Origin: Bacteroidota bacterium
GTDB lineage: Bacteria > Bacteroidota > Bacteroidia > Chitinophagales > Saprospiraceae
DNA: 64,000 nt
Direction: 5' to 3'
NCBI GenBank assembly: GCA_024743405.1
Contig: JANSWP010000004.1
Location: 62,001 to 126,000, forward strand
Within the stretch, counting starts at the first letter, position 1. Each line of letters opens with the position of its first letter. Both the position numbers and the translations under genes were made by a program. Below are positions 8,506-18,175 of the stretch, one piece after another. A model generated the notes under the pieces. The model worked only from the letters and a program-made list of their open reading frames with translations, was not told where the DNA came from and searched no databases.

Positions 8506-10095
8506 TCACCCTTCAAAAACCTTCTTCATAAAGTCTTTTCCCGTCATTGCGGAAGCTGTAATTAGTCCAGCAAATAATGCTGCCCCTACTCCAGCGGTCA
8601 CAATATCTTGACCAGTCAAATACAATCCTTTAATGGGGGTTCGAGGCTTTAAAAATTGCTGTCGGAAACGATCAGGTGTATGGTCGAGTCCATAGATTTC
8701 TCCTTTTTCATAATTGACAAAATGCTGAGTAGTCAATGGTGTCGACAATTCGTAATGGTCGATTTGATCGCGAAGGTGTGGGAGTTGTTTAAATAAGACC
8801 TCAAAAAGGCGTTGGATAATTTTTTCTTTCAAATCATTGTAGTCTTCCCCTCTTTTCATCCAACGAGTTCCTTTCCATCTTTCAAAAATTTCATACGGAA
8901 CAAGGGTAATAATATCAATCGTACTTCGATCTGGATAACGATTCGTCCAATCAGGGTCTTTGGCAGATGGGAACGAGACATAAACCATCGGAAACTGCTC
9001 GTTTATATCTTTCAAATATCGATCGATGGCAGTATCATGATCAACATCCCCGGGGTAGATCCAAAGATTGGTTTTTGGCAACTTTAATTCAGTTGGCGAG
9101 CCTTTAAGTCCAATATACAAACAGGTCGAGGCAACCGATGGATTGATCTTTTTTAATTGAGATTGGAAATTGTGTTTCGCTTGAATTTCGGAGGAAATCA
9201 TTTTATTGTAAGTCGTAAAAATACCCGCGCCACTAATCACCTTATCGCATAAGAATTGTTTCCCATCCATCATTTTTACGCCTCTTACCTTATTATTTTC
9301 AATCAAGATTTCGGCTACCTCAGCTTTGACTAAAATGGTTCCGCCGGCCTTTTCAATCACAGGGTCAATGGTTTTTACAATCTGGGAGGAACCACCAACT
9401 GGGAAGTTTCCACCACTAAAATAATGGCGTACTACCGAAGCATGCATGGCAAAACTACTTTGTTTTGGCGGCATTCCATAGTCACCATATTGCCCAGTCA
9501 AAACCTTGATTAGATCCTCATTGTCAGTCAATGAACGCAACACTTCATAGGTCGTTCTATCCGAATATTTATAATAGGGTTTGCGCATCATTCCACCTAC
9601 CAAACTGCTTACTAAATTAGGCAAAGCTTTCGCCATATAGAACTTTCGAGAAGCCTTGTTTGCCGCAAAAACATGATTGACATATGCTTCAATTGCCTTA
9701 CCTTCATTTGGAAAATATTCAAGCATTTTCATCTTGAAATTACTTACCCCTTTCACCAAATCATATTCTTTTTCGCCTATGATAATACGGTCATAAACCT
9801 CGCCCATATCCGCCCATTTCAAGTCGCCATTGGTGATATAATCAAACAGTTTTTTGATTACACTATTAGGTCTAGAAACTTCACCGATATAATGAATTCC
9901 TACATCCCATTCGTAGCCTTTTCGACGAAAAGTATGAGTGAAACCGCCCGGTTCATAATGTCGTTCGAGGATTAAGATTTTTTGTCCTTCTTTGGCTAGA
10001 ATGGCCCCTGCGGTTAGACTTCCCATCCCGGAACCGATTATTATAGCGTCGTATTTTTCTTGTAGTTTAGGATTTTGTTTGTAGGATTGGATCAT
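8506..10095 (-). CDS. FAD-dependent oxidoreductase, CrtI/RetSat (phytoene desaturase/retinol saturase) family
   Basis: 529 residues. The Rossmann FAD-binding motif IIIGSGMGSLTAGAILAKEG is at ~18-37, followed by the E of LILERHYEPGGFTHTF and the RetSat/CRTISO-like phrase RKGYEWDVGIHYIG. The C-terminus has the family's second FAD-contact motif GLYLTGQDIVTAGVGAAL. Members desaturate, isomerise or saturate polyenes (carotenoids, retinol), usually at the membrane. No carotenoid genes are nearby, so the substrate is open. Convergent with the permease, 69 bp apart; divergent from the PLP decarboxylase gene. Confidence 0.88.
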   Translation of the reverse strand: MIQSYKQNPKLQEKYDAIIIGSGMGSLTAGAILAKEGQKILILERHYEPGGFTHTFRRKGYEWDVGIHYIGEVSRPNSVIKKLFDYITNGDLKWADMGEVYDRIIIGEKEYDLVKGVSNFKMKMLEYFPNEGKAIEAYVNHVFAANKASRKFYMAKALPNLVSSLVGGMMRKPYYKYSDRTTYEVLRSLTDNEDLIKVLTGQYGDYGMPPKQSSFAMHASVVRHYFSGGNFPVGGSSQIVKTIDPVIEKAGGTILVKAEVAEILIENNKVRGVKMMDGKQFLCDKVISGAGIFTTYNKMISSEIQAKHNFQSQLKKINPSVASTCLYIGLKGSPTELKLPKTNLWIYPGDVDHDTAIDRYLKDINEQFPMVYVSFPSAKDPDWTNRYPDRSTIDIITLVPYEIFERWKGTRWMKRGEDYNDLKEKIIQRLFEVLFKQLPHLRDQIDHYELSTPLTTQHFVNYEKGEIYGLDHTPDRFRQQFLKPRTPIKGLYLTGQDIVTAGVGAALFAGLITASAMTGKDFMKKVFEG

Positions 10096-10169
10096 CTTAA
10101 TTGGTTTGAAATGCCTTTTTTTGTGGTTTTAAACAGTATTCCAGCAATATTATAAAATTAAATCAGAAT

Positions 10170-11591
10170 ATGGATTCAAGTGAGTTTCGAAAACATGCCC
10201 ATCAAATGGTTGATTGGATGGCGGATTATATGGACAATGTAGATAATTATCCAGTAAAATCACAGGTTCACCCGAAGAAAATATACGACCAAATCGAAAA
10301 GGGCATTCCCCAAAAAGGCGAATCAATAGATTTAATTTTTAAAGATTTTCAGAAGAAAATTATTCCAGGAATAACCCATTGGCAAAATCCGAACTTCTTC
10401 GCCTATTTTAATGCAAATGCAAGCCCGCCTTCTATTTTAGCAGAAATGCTGACCGCGACTCTCGGCATTCAGGGAATGAAATGGGAAACTTCGCCTGCCT
10501 CAACAGAATTAGAAGAAAGAATGATGGAATGGCTTGGCGATGCTATGGGTATTCCAAAGACTTGGACAGGTGTGATTCAAGATACGGCTTCGACAGCAAC
10601 TTTGGCGTCCATCCTCACCGCAAGAGAACAAAAAACAAACTACCAAATTAATGAAAAGGGGTTTGGAGAATCGACCAAATTTCGAATTTATTGTTCCGAT
10701 CAAACACATTCCTCTATTGAAAAAGGGGCAAAAATCGCAGGGTTTGGTAAAGACAATGTTATCAAAATACCAACTGATGATCAACTTGCATTACGCGCTG
10801 ATTTATTGTTGCAACAAATCAAACAAGATATTAAAAATGGTCTTGAACCATTGTGCATTGTCGTGGCTATTGGCACAACTGGTACGATGGCAATGGATCC
10901 ATTAAAGGAAATTGCACAGATTGCTGAAGAATATAAAATATGGCTTCATGTTGATGCTGCGTATGCTGGATCAGCACTAATACTACCTGAATATCAACCC
11001 CTTATTAAAGGGATTGAAAAGGCAGACAGTTTTGTTTTCAATCCGCACAAATGGCTATTTACCAATTTCGATTGTAGTACGTATTTCGTAAAAGACAAAA
11101 ATGCACTGGTTAATACTTTCGCCATTCTACCTGAATATTTAAAGACAAAAACAGACGGATTAGTCAATAACCATTGTGATTGGGGTATTCCTTTAGGGCG
11201 CCGTTTTCGTTCCCTTAAGCTTTGGTTTGTAATGCGCTATTACGGTCTGGAAGGACTACAAAATATGATTCGATACCATATTGATTTGGCAAAATGGTTG
11301 GAAAATGAAATTCATAAAGCAGCCAATTTTGAATTGGTAGTGCCACGAAGTATGAATTTAGTTTGTTTTCGTTTTAAACCAAAAGGAAATAATGATTTGG
11401 AGAAATTAAATATTATAAATGAGCAATTATTACATCAACTAAATGCGACGGGTTCACTTTTTTTGACACATACAAAGGTGGATAGCGTTTATACGTTAAG
11501 GATGGTGATTGGGCAAACGAATGTCGAAAAAGAGCACGTAGAAAAGGCTTGGGAATTAATTCAGAAAACAGCCAATGAAATGACATATTGA
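10170..11591 (+). CDS. Pyridoxal-5'-phosphate-dependent aromatic amino-acid decarboxylase-like enzyme
   Basis: 473 residues, the normal length of group II decarboxylases (AADC/TDC). Seen: substrate-pocket phrase THWQNPNFFAYFNANASPPS (70-87), the PLP-contact HVDAAYAG (D262), and the Schiff-base lysine K294 in SFVFNPHKWLF. The group removes CO2 from Phe, Tyr, Trp or DOPA to give arylamines. AADC-like rather than glutamate decarboxylase by these motifs. The start ATG at 10170 matches the family N-terminus (EFRKHAHQMVDWMADY). The substrate cannot be fixed from sequence alone. Confidence 0.92.
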   Translation: MDSSEFRKHAHQMVDWMADYMDNVDNYPVKSQVHPKKIYDQIEKGIPQKGESIDLIFKDFQKKIIPGITHWQNPNFFAYFNANASPPSILAEMLTATLGIQGMKWETSPASTELEERMMEWLGDAMGIPKTWTGVIQDTASTATLASILTAREQKTNYQINEKGFGESTKFRIYCSDQTHSSIEKGAKIAGFGKDNVIKIPTDDQLALRADLLLQQIKQDIKNGLEPLCIVVAIGTTGTMAMDPLKEIAQIAEEYKIWLHVDAAYAGSALILPEYQPLIKGIEKADSFVFNPHKWLFTNFDCSTYFVKDKNALVNTFAILPEYLKTKTDGLVNNHCDWGIPLGRRFRSLKLWFVMRYYGLEGLQNMIRYHIDLAKWLENEIHKAANFELVVPRSMNLVCFRFKPKGNNDLEKLNIINEQLLHQLNATGSLFLTHTKVDSVYTLRMVIGQTNVEKEHVEKAWELIQKTANEMTY

Positions 11592-11851
11592 TCTGAAAGG
11601 TTAACATAATCTTGGGTTGGTACTTATTACACTGTAAACTAAATATGGTTCTAAATGAATTCATTTGGTCAGGTTAATAAAGGTAGTTGACTCAAGCACT
11701 AGACTTTTTGACTAAAAAATAATGCTCAGGTGAAAATTTAGGATTAAGATTTCCTTGACCGCTTTCGATAGAACACCATATGAATTCATTTAGTCCCTAA
11801 ATATCTTACTCTTTTTAAGGCTTCTTTTTTGAGGTTACATCGTCGAAAAAA

Positions 11852-13513
11852 TCAAAAACCCTCCGGTCGATTCTTGTAAAACTTCAATTCCTTTTCCAAA
11901 ACTTTCCCTACGTTCAAAACCTCCGCTTCTCCAAATAATTGTCCGGTAATCGAAATGCTCGTCGGTCGTCCATCCCGAAAACCATTCGGTAAAACTAAAC
12001 ATGGGTGACCTGTCAAATTGGTAATTCCAAGGCTGCGACTTGCCCATGATGGATGAATATACACATCTACTGTAGTCATGATTTTCTGCATTTCTTCAAT
12101 CAGTTGAGTCCGCAATCGATTTGCTTGGAGGTATTCAACCGCTGGCATAAATCGAGCAGCTCGGAAGACATTTGGCCAGGCATTTTTAATTTGACGAACC
12201 ATCAAGTCATCTTGCCCATTTCGAGTTAAGTTATCAAAAGCGGCAGCAGCTTCAGCTTGAAGAACAAACGTCAAACTAGGGAATTTTGGCAATTCAATTG
12301 GAATCAATTCATAACCCAAATCTTGTAGTTTTTGGAGTGCGAGACTATCATTTTTTTTAAACCCATAATCGCCCTCAAAGGCACTTTTTAAATAGCCGAT
12401 TTTTATTTTTTTAGTATTCGCATCTGCACGATAATTGAAAGGCGCATCAATAACAGATTGGTCTTGACCATCACTACCTCGAATAGCATCCAAAACAATG
12501 GCACAGTCTTCCGCAGATCGCGTAATTGGCCCCACTTTATCCATACTCCAACTCAATGCCATCGCCCCGTGACGACTCACTCTTCCAAAAGTAGGTCGAA
12601 GCCCTGTCGCACCACAAACGGTGGAAGGCGAAACAATCGAACCCAATGTTTCCGTTCCCAAAGCAAATGGTACCAACCCAGCAGCCACCGCAGAAGCTGA
12701 GCCCGCCGATGAGCCACTTGAACCACGGGAAGTATCCCATGGATTTCTAGTTTTCCCATCAAACCAAACATCTCCCCAAGCCAATGCGCCTAGTGTCAAT
12801 TTAGCGATTAAAACAGCTCCTTCATTCTCCAATTTTGAAATAACAGTGGCGTCTTCATCAATCATCTGATCTTTGTATGGCATTGCTCCCCATGTCGTTT
12901 TGTAGCCCTTTTTAGCAAATAAATCTTTTGCACCGTATGGAATGCCATGTAGCATACCCCGATATTTTCCTTGAGCTAATTCAGCGTCGGCAAGGCGAGC
13001 CTGTTCCAAAGCTAAGTCCTCCGTAAATGTGATAACGCAATGTAACGTATCATTGTATTTTTTAAGTCGATCAAGAAAAAACTGTGTCAGTTCAACAGAT
13101 GTTATTTTTTGATTTCTAATGAGCTCTGCTAGTTGGCTAACAGAATAAAATGCCAAATCGTCCTGAGTTTCAGGTAAATCTACAATCCCCACGTCTTCAT
13201 AGCTAATCGGTCTTTGTGTCTTTTCCACTTCAAAACCACGAGGTAGAGGACTAAAAACCAACGCTGGTGCAACCTCATTTCCAATCGAATCTTCACGCAT
13301 GGTTTCATAAGTCTTCACCATTTCATTCAATTCGGGCAACATAGAATCAATTTCAGCATCTTGAAATTCTATACCCATGATTTTGGAAGCATTCTGGACA
13401 ATATCTCGAGTGATTTCGTTTTCGAGCATTTGGAAATTCAATAATAAACCAGAGAAGAAAGCAAGTAATATGGCTGAACTGAAGAGGAGGAAGATTTTTC
13501 TATTTGGTATCAT
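11852..13513 (-). CDS. Amidase-signature-family hydrolase, membrane-anchored or exported
   Basis: 553 residues. An N-terminal hydrophobic segment (IFLLFSSAILLAFFSGLLL, 7-25) suggests export or anchoring. After a ~90-residue helical spacer comes the amidase-signature domain: catalytic Lys196 in HGIPYGAKDLF, the Gly/Ser-rich stretch SSGSSAGSASAVAAG (266-279) with the cis-Ser, and the nucleophile Ser292 in GTETLGSI. The Ser-cisSer-Lys triad is therefore intact. It hydrolyses an amide; substrates range from glutamine to fatty amides and peptides. Periplasmic location would argue against GatA (inference). The 260-bp gap to the decarboxylase (convergent) has only a small palindrome, ATGAATTCAT, seen twice. 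Confidence 0.9.
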   Translation of the reverse strand: MIPNRKIFLLFSSAILLAFFSGLLLNFQMLENEITRDIVQNASKIMGIEFQDAEIDSMLPELNEMVKTYETMREDSIGNEVAPALVFSPLPRGFEVEKTQRPISYEDVGIVDLPETQDDLAFYSVSQLAELIRNQKITSVELTQFFLDRLKKYNDTLHCVITFTEDLALEQARLADAELAQGKYRGMLHGIPYGAKDLFAKKGYKTTWGAMPYKDQMIDEDATVISKLENEGAVLIAKLTLGALAWGDVWFDGKTRNPWDTSRGSSGSSAGSASAVAAGLVPFALGTETLGSIVSPSTVCGATGLRPTFGRVSRHGAMALSWSMDKVGPITRSAEDCAIVLDAIRGSDGQDQSVIDAPFNYRADANTKKIKIGYLKSAFEGDYGFKKNDSLALQKLQDLGYELIPIELPKFPSLTFVLQAEAAAAFDNLTRNGQDDLMVRQIKNAWPNVFRAARFMPAVEYLQANRLRTQLIEEMQKIMTTVDVYIHPSWASRSLGITNLTGHPCLVLPNGFRDGRPTSISITGQLFGEAEVLNVGKVLEKELKFYKNRPEGF

Positions 13514-13632
13514 TCTTAAATTTTTTGGTAAATATAATCAGGAGTATTTAGAAGGTTTTAGGATATGATAGTTTTTAATAACTTGCGCCTAAGATTCTTA
13601 TCATTTCTTTAGCTCTTGTGAAATATTAAAAT

Positions 13633-14325
13633 ATGCCCACTCAACAAATGCCTCTTCCGCCAAAAACAACTCAATTCAAAAAAATCAGTTTGATACGCTG
13701 GTTAATTATCTTCCTAATTCTTTCAGGATCTATTGTTTATCTTGGATGGCTGGTAACATTGCCAATTTATTTTTATATGTTGGCTTTAATCCTTGGATTG
13801 CCCTTATTGCAGTTTTTATTTACCCCGATTTTAAGACTATTCCGTTTTTATAAATACCTCTCACCGATGGTGTTGAGCATCGTTTACTCAAAAAAAAATA
13901 TTGAACTTCACAATGGAACTTCGTTCGACTATTTTTTAAATATGAAATGGTCAGATAGAGGATCTCGCGCTCAAAAAATCCTTTGGTTAAATTATTTTTA
14001 TGCATTCCTTGCGCTTATTGAAAAAGTCGAAACAGGCAAAACTCCAGCAGATGCTGTCATCAAAGGGCATTCCTACTTTTTTAATAATCGTACCGCTGAA
14101 AAACTAGGATTTACGGTATCTCCAGCCGATTCGAAATGGAAATGGAATTCCATTTTTAATGGGATAGAAATTATCTGCTTGTATTCTTATAGTCAAGGTA
14201 AATGGGCTATTCCAAAACTGGCAGAAGTCAAAACAGCAGCAACAACTGGTGAAAAATTAGTCTCAAAAAAAGAGTTGATTCAAAACTTAGCAGCCAGGTT
14301 TGAAAAGGATTTGACCTCCAATTAA
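13633..14325 (+). CDS. Hypothetical membrane protein with two N-terminal TM helices
   Basis: 230 residues, not recognised. A basic, proline-containing N-terminus (MPTQQMPLPPKTTQFKK) leads to two hydrophobic helices (WLIIFLILSGSIVYLGWL, ~24-44, and LPIYFYMLALILGLPLLQFL, ~47-67). A cytosolic domain of ~150 residues follows, rich in aromatic residues (FRFYKYLSP, WLNYFYAFLALIEKVETG) and ending in a charged helix. Topology suggests a hairpin anchor with a large soluble part. Divergently placed from the amidase gene with ~120 bp between starts. Confidence 0.7.
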   Translation: MPTQQMPLPPKTTQFKKISLIRWLIIFLILSGSIVYLGWLVTLPIYFYMLALILGLPLLQFLFTPILRLFRFYKYLSPMVLSIVYSKKNIELHNGTSFDYFLNMKWSDRGSRAQKILWLNYFYAFLALIEKVETGKTPADAVIKGHSYFFNNRTAEKLGFTVSPADSKWKWNSIFNGIEIICLYSYSQGKWAIPKLAEVKTAATTGEKLVSKKELIQNLAARFEKDLTSN

Positions 14326-14485
14326 TCAACCTTTTAAAAAAAGGCTTGTCTTTCTTAAAAAAATCATAAAATAGATTTCTATTCTGTCAGGAATGATTCA
14401 ATAATAAATATTCATTCCTTAACTGTCCACATTTCAATCTTCTACAAAAACGTTTAATATTACTAACGTTTAAAATGTTTTCAGT

Positions 14486-15028
14486 ATGAGAAAGACCTTG
14501 CTCTCCATTGCATTGACCATTGGTTTTATAAGTACCTTTTGGGCACAATACAACCACGACTTTTGTCCTTGTCAAGATGAAGAAACACCTTTTGATATCG
14601 ACAAGATTTTACACCAAACTTCTGTTCAAAATAATGCGCCCATTATCCCAGGGTATATTGGTTTTACAGCAAGTACGGACCAATCCGTTTCGATTGCTAC
14701 CGAAAACATTTTTGAAATCGAGGAGAAATCAGAACGTATTAATTTGAGTATTACAATGGAGGAAATGTTAATCCAACAGGCAAAAGAAGAAGCTCAACAA
14801 GAAACATTCAATTTAATTGAAGAAGAAGATGACTTTCTCACTGATGATCTAGAAGAAGAAATAGAAGATGACTTTGATGAGGATTTTGATGAAGATGAAG
14901 CGCTAGACGGGAAAGACGAAAAAGAAAATTTAATAAATCGTAAACGTTCTAAACACAAAAAAAAAATTCGGGTAAAAAAGCATAAGAGAACTAAAAAATA
15001 TGCTGACAAATGTCCTAAGTTTTGGTAA
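14486..15028 (+). CDS. Exported protein with strongly acidic then strongly basic C-terminal tail
   Basis: 180 residues, not recognised. A clear signal peptide (MRKTLLSIALTIGFISTFWA) precedes a mature start with a CPC pair. Residues ~110-145 are almost all Asp/Glu (FLTDDLEEEIEDDFDEDFDE) and residues ~148-175 almost all Lys/Arg (RKRSKHKKKIRVKKHKRTKK), ending DKCPKFW. The opposed charge blocks could fold back on each other or bind surfaces, Ca2+ or nucleic acid (inference). Four Cys are possible disulfides. Codon use does not look foreign. Confidence 0.65.
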   Translation: MRKTLLSIALTIGFISTFWAQYNHDFCPCQDEETPFDIDKILHQTSVQNNAPIIPGYIGFTASTDQSVSIATENIFEIEEKSERINLSITMEEMLIQQAKEEAQQETFNLIEEEDDFLTDDLEEEIEDDFDEDFDEDEALDGKDEKENLINRKRSKHKKKIRVKKHKRTKKYADKCPKFW

Positions 15029-15056
15029 GCTTGGGCTTTTATATCTTGAGTACTAA

Positions 15057-15253
15057 TTCTACTTTGGCACTTTAATATATTTGTGGGCAAGACTGAATAA
15101 TTCGTTCTTTTTTGAAGGTTTGTACTTTTTGGCATTGCCCCAAAAACTACGAAAAAAGTCTAGTTTGTTTAAATCGCTCCGCGTAAACAAACGGCCTCCC
15201 GCCAAATTAATCGTGTTCCTAAACATGTACCTACTAAAGTGCCAAAGTAGAAC
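15057..15253. repeat. Miniature inverted-repeat element (197 bp, core D), TAA duplication
   Basis: Left terminus TTCTACTTTGGCACTTTA (15057-) and right terminus TAAAGTGCCAAAGTAGAAC (ending 15253) match over 18 bp; the left lacks the first G. It is flanked by TAA at 15054-15056 and 15254-15256. The interior contains TTTTTGGCATTGCCCCAAAA, a small palindrome, and AAAGTCTAG, shared with 23757-23905. It lies between two convergent genes. Confidence 0.8.
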
Positions 15254-15283
15254 TAAGTGTAAATCATTATCTCCAGTAAAATT

Positions 15284-16327
15284 TCAATCTTCATAGATCT
15301 TAACTACTCTTTCATTCGGTTTAGCATAACCTCGATACATACCTTTCGAATTAAATGGCATTGCTACATTACCATCTTTATCAACAGAAATAATACCGCC
15401 AGAGCCACCTTTCTCGACTAATTTTTTATTCACGACATGATTACTCGCTTCTTCTAAACTTTCGCCCAAATAAGCCATCCGTGCAGCAATATCATAAGCT
15501 ACCACATATCTAATAAAATACTCTCCATGTCCCGTGCTGGAAACGGCACAAGTCGCATTATCCGCATAGACACCGGCTGCAATGATGGGGGCATCCCCTA
15601 TTCTTCCCCAACGCTTATTGGTCATACCTCCAGTAGAAGTTCCTGCAGCCAAGTTGCCATCCTTATCAAGCGCAGCACATCCGACGGTACCATATTTATA
15701 ATCTGACACTTGGGTCAAATATCCAGTCTGTTTATTTTCTCTTTTCTTAGCATCTTGAAGTGACTCCCAGCGACGGTCCGTATGAAAATAAGATGGATCC
15801 ACAATTTCCAAGCCTTGTTCTTTAGCAAATTGATCTGCGCCAGAACCAGAAAGCATCACATGAGGAGAATTGTCCATGACCACACGAGCCGCTTTTATTG
15901 GGTTTTTGACCGTTTTCACACCACCGATGGCACCTGCATTTTGTGTTTTACCATCCATAAAAGAAGCATCCAACTCATTGGTTCCATCATTGGTAAAGAC
16001 TGCTCCTTTACCTGCATTAAAAAGAGGAGAATCTTCCATAATCATAATAGTAGCTTCCACCGCATCCATAGCAGTTCCGCCATTTTTTAATATTTCCTCA
16101 CCCTTATCCAATGCCTCATTCAATTTTGCTAAATATGCCGCCTCTTTTTCAGTAGACATATTCTCTTTTAAAATGGTTCCTGCTCCTCCATGAATAGCGA
16201 TAGTATAGGCAGGTGGCTCAGATTGATTTTGAACTGAAGCCTCAGCTGTTGCTTCTGAATTAGTCAGTTCTGTGCAAGATGAAAAGATTACAAGAACTAA
16301 AAATGAAAGGAAGAAGTGAAATTTCAT
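15284..16327 (-). CDS. Isoaspartyl peptidase / plant-type L-asparaginase lipoprotein
   Basis: 347 residues from the ATG at 16327; this start places a lipoprotein signal peptide (MKFHFFLSFLVLVIFSSC, lipid-modified Cys18) directly at the N-terminus. An upstream in-frame ATG would add 26 residues that spoil it. The Ntn-hydrolase fold is shown by AIHGGAGTI (~44-52), the GGTAMDAVEA helix, the autocleavage site YKYGTVGCA with nucleophile Thr214, and the substrate loop TSTGGMTNKRWGRIGDAP. The precursor cleaves itself into alpha and beta chains and removes beta-aspartyl residues or hydrolyses asparagine. The lipid anchor puts it in the periplasm or on the surface, consistent with peptide scavenging. 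Confidence 0.93.
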   Translation of the reverse strand: MKFHFFLSFLVLVIFSSCTELTNSEATAEASVQNQSEPPAYTIAIHGGAGTILKENMSTEKEAAYLAKLNEALDKGEEILKNGGTAMDAVEATIMIMEDSPLFNAGKGAVFTNDGTNELDASFMDGKTQNAGAIGGVKTVKNPIKAARVVMDNSPHVMLSGSGADQFAKEQGLEIVDPSYFHTDRRWESLQDAKKRENKQTGYLTQVSDYKYGTVGCAALDKDGNLAAGTSTGGMTNKRWGRIGDAPIIAAGVYADNATCAVSSTGHGEYFIRYVVAYDIAARMAYLGESLEEASNHVVNKKLVEKGGSGGIISVDKDGNVAMPFNSKGMYRGYAKPNERVVKIYED

Positions 16328-16424
16328 ATTTTTGTGATTTTTCTTAAAAATATTATGTTGGGTTGAATTTAGGCAATTTGGATTGCTTTTTGAAATTATA
16401 GGCATTTGATGTATTGATTGGTTA

Positions 16425-16584
16425 GGGAGTTGGTAAAAAATAAGGCACCCAATTTTGCGTAGTAATATTTTATTCAGTCAAGGCAAAAAACGTAGGCATA
16501 CCCAAAGGTATGGCGAGGCTTTTTAACGATGAATGAATAAAAAAAGAACAAGTAAAATGGGTAGGTTATTTCTTACCAACTCCC
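16425..16584. repeat. Family A miniature inverted-repeat element (160 bp)
   Basis: GGGAGTTGGTAA at 16425 mirrors TTACCAACTCCC ending at 16584; flanks are TTA (16422-16424) and TAA (16585-16587). The core reads AGGCAAAAAACGTAGG, then the hairpin CATACC-CAAA-GGTATG, then GGCGAGGCTTTTTAACGA, and ends AAAATGGGTAGGTTATTT. The element fills the divergent gap between the asparaginase and proC, 48 bp before proC. Confidence 0.88.
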
Positions 16585-16632
16585 TAATATAAATAAAACA
16601 ATGAATACGTATAATACCGAAAACAAAAGACA

Positions 16633-17436
16633 ATGAAAATTTTAATAGTAGGTGGTGGAAATATGGGAATGACTTATGCTCAAAGCTTTCTAAGATCTCA
16701 TATTACGAGTAAGGAAGACATGATGATTCTGGAGAAATCCCCTGAAAAAGCAGAAGAACTAGGTCGCAAAGATATTGGCACTATATATAGTCATCCTGAA
16801 AGTTGTATACCAAAAGCAGATTTAGTCATTTTTGCTGTCAAACCTCAAGATTCTCCTACTTTATTTGAAATTATCCGTCCACACATTGACCCTCAACAAG
16901 TTTTTGTTTCTATCATGGCAGGGGTCAAAATCGAAACCATTTCAGGTGCTTTAGGCGTCGAAAAAATCATCCGCGCGATGCCAAATTTACCAGCCCAAAT
17001 CGGCATGGGCATGACCGCTTTCACTTCTTCCGATGCGGTGACTCGAATCGAATTAGTGATGGTACAAAACCTAATAAATACGACTGGAAAGAGTATATAC
17101 GTCGAGAAAGAAACGGCGATCGATGCAGCTACCGCCATTTCAGGAAGTGGTCCTGCGTATGTTTTTTACTTTATGGACTCAATGATGAAAGCCGCCAAAA
17201 ACATGGGCTTTTCAACTTCAGAATCGGAATTATTGGTCAGTCAAACCTTCAAAGGGGCAGTTGACTTATTCAATAAAACTGAATTTTCATGTGAAGAATG
17301 GATCCAAAAAGTGTGTTCTAAAGGCGGTACAACGGAAGCCGCTATGAAGGCTTATTCGGGCAATGATTTGCAAGAAGGAATTGTCGAAGGCGCGGAAGCA
17401 GCCTTACAACGCGCAATCGAGTTGGGCGGAGATTAA
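16633..17436 (+). CDS. proC: Pyrroline-5-carboxylate reductase
   Basis: 267 residues, full family length. NAD(P)-binding motif ILIVGGGNMG at 3-12; LVIFAVKPQ and IIRAMPNLPAQIGMG in the middle; the ProC signature (TAISGSGPAYVFYFMDSM, then GGTTEAAM) in the C-terminal dimerisation domain. Catalyses the last step of proline synthesis, reducing 1-pyrroline-5-carboxylate. Its stop overlaps the end of the convergent NagB-like gene by four bases. A family A element lies just upstream. Confidence 0.96.
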   Translation: MKILIVGGGNMGMTYAQSFLRSHITSKEDMMILEKSPEKAEELGRKDIGTIYSHPESCIPKADLVIFAVKPQDSPTLFEIIRPHIDPQQVFVSIMAGVKIETISGALGVEKIIRAMPNLPAQIGMGMTAFTSSDAVTRIELVMVQNLINTTGKSIYVEKETAIDAATAISGSGPAYVFYFMDSMMKAAKNMGFSTSESELLVSQTFKGAVDLFNKTEFSCEEWIQKVCSKGGTTEAAMKAYSGNDLQEGIVEGAEAALQRAIELGGD

Positions 17437-18143
17437 AAAGCAGATTCGTCAATCATACAAATAACATCTTTATGACCCCAAAGTGCAGATACAGGTATTT
17501 TGGGGTCAATTTTTTGGGCGGAAAACTGTTTAAATACCTTCTTCTTTCCCTCTCCAGTCGCAATCAAAATCACCTTTTCAGAATTCAAAATATCTTCCAT
17601 TCCTAAGGTAATTCCAAATTGTGGTTTAAATTCCAAACCTCCCACCATTGAGTGATTCTGAGTTTCCTTTTCCAATGACACTAAATGGGTTCTTCTAGAA
17701 AATTCACTGGCAGGTTCATTAAAGCCTAAATGCCCATTTTTGCCCATCCCTAAAATACACAGATCAATCTTTCCTTTATTGTCTAAAAACTGATTGGCTT
17801 TTTCAATTTCAATCTTTGGTTTTTCAGTTTTTCCATTAAAGAAAAAAACATTTTTTGACTGAATAGCTAATGGCGTAATGATTTGATGCTGAATAAAATG
17901 GGCACAACTTGATTCATCCTTTTCAGAAAGTCCGATCCATTCGTCTAATTGAATAATGGAGATATTTCTAAAAAAACCCAAATGCTTCTTTTCATATTCA
18001 CTAAGTAGTTCATACGTTCTTTTAGGGCTATTTCCAGTTGCTATACAAATCAATACATCCGGTTTGGTTTGAATTAATGCAATGATAAGTTGAGCAGCCT
18101 TTTGGCTAACGGATTCATAATTTGGGAAGGAATGGAATTTCAA
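17433..18143 (-). CDS. Glucosamine/galactosamine-6-phosphate isomerase (NagB)-like protein
   Basis: 236 residues. Sugar-phosphate isomerase fold: phosphate loop CIATGNSPKRTY, catalytic-base region IIQLDEWIGLSEKDESS, and the NagB signature LCILGMGKNGHLGFNEPAS, followed by HLVSLEKET and TLGMEDILNSEKVILIATG. Known members convert amino-sugar 6-phosphates to fructose- or tagatose-6-phosphate and ammonia; the SolA/AgaS-like or 6-phosphogluconolactonase branches share the fold. Divergence from classical NagB makes the exact sugar uncertain. It ends convergently on proC. Confidence 0.85.
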   Translation of the reverse strand: MKFHSFPNYESVSQKAAQLIIALIQTKPDVLICIATGNSPKRTYELLSEYEKKHLGFFRNISIIQLDEWIGLSEKDESSCAHFIQHQIITPLAIQSKNVFFFNGKTEKPKIEIEKANQFLDNKGKIDLCILGMGKNGHLGFNEPASEFSRRTHLVSLEKETQNHSMVGGLEFKPQFGITLGMEDILNSEKVILIATGEGKKKVFKQFSAQKIDPKIPVSALWGHKDVICMIDESAF

Positions 18144-18175
18144 AATCGCTACTTTTTACTTAGAAAATATTATTA

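Noticed and set aside
14794-15135. Long serine-rich minus-strand frame opposite the acidic/basic protein
   Set aside because: It is the shadow of the GAA/GAT-rich acidic tract on the plus strand and extends into a miniature element; no start context or family.
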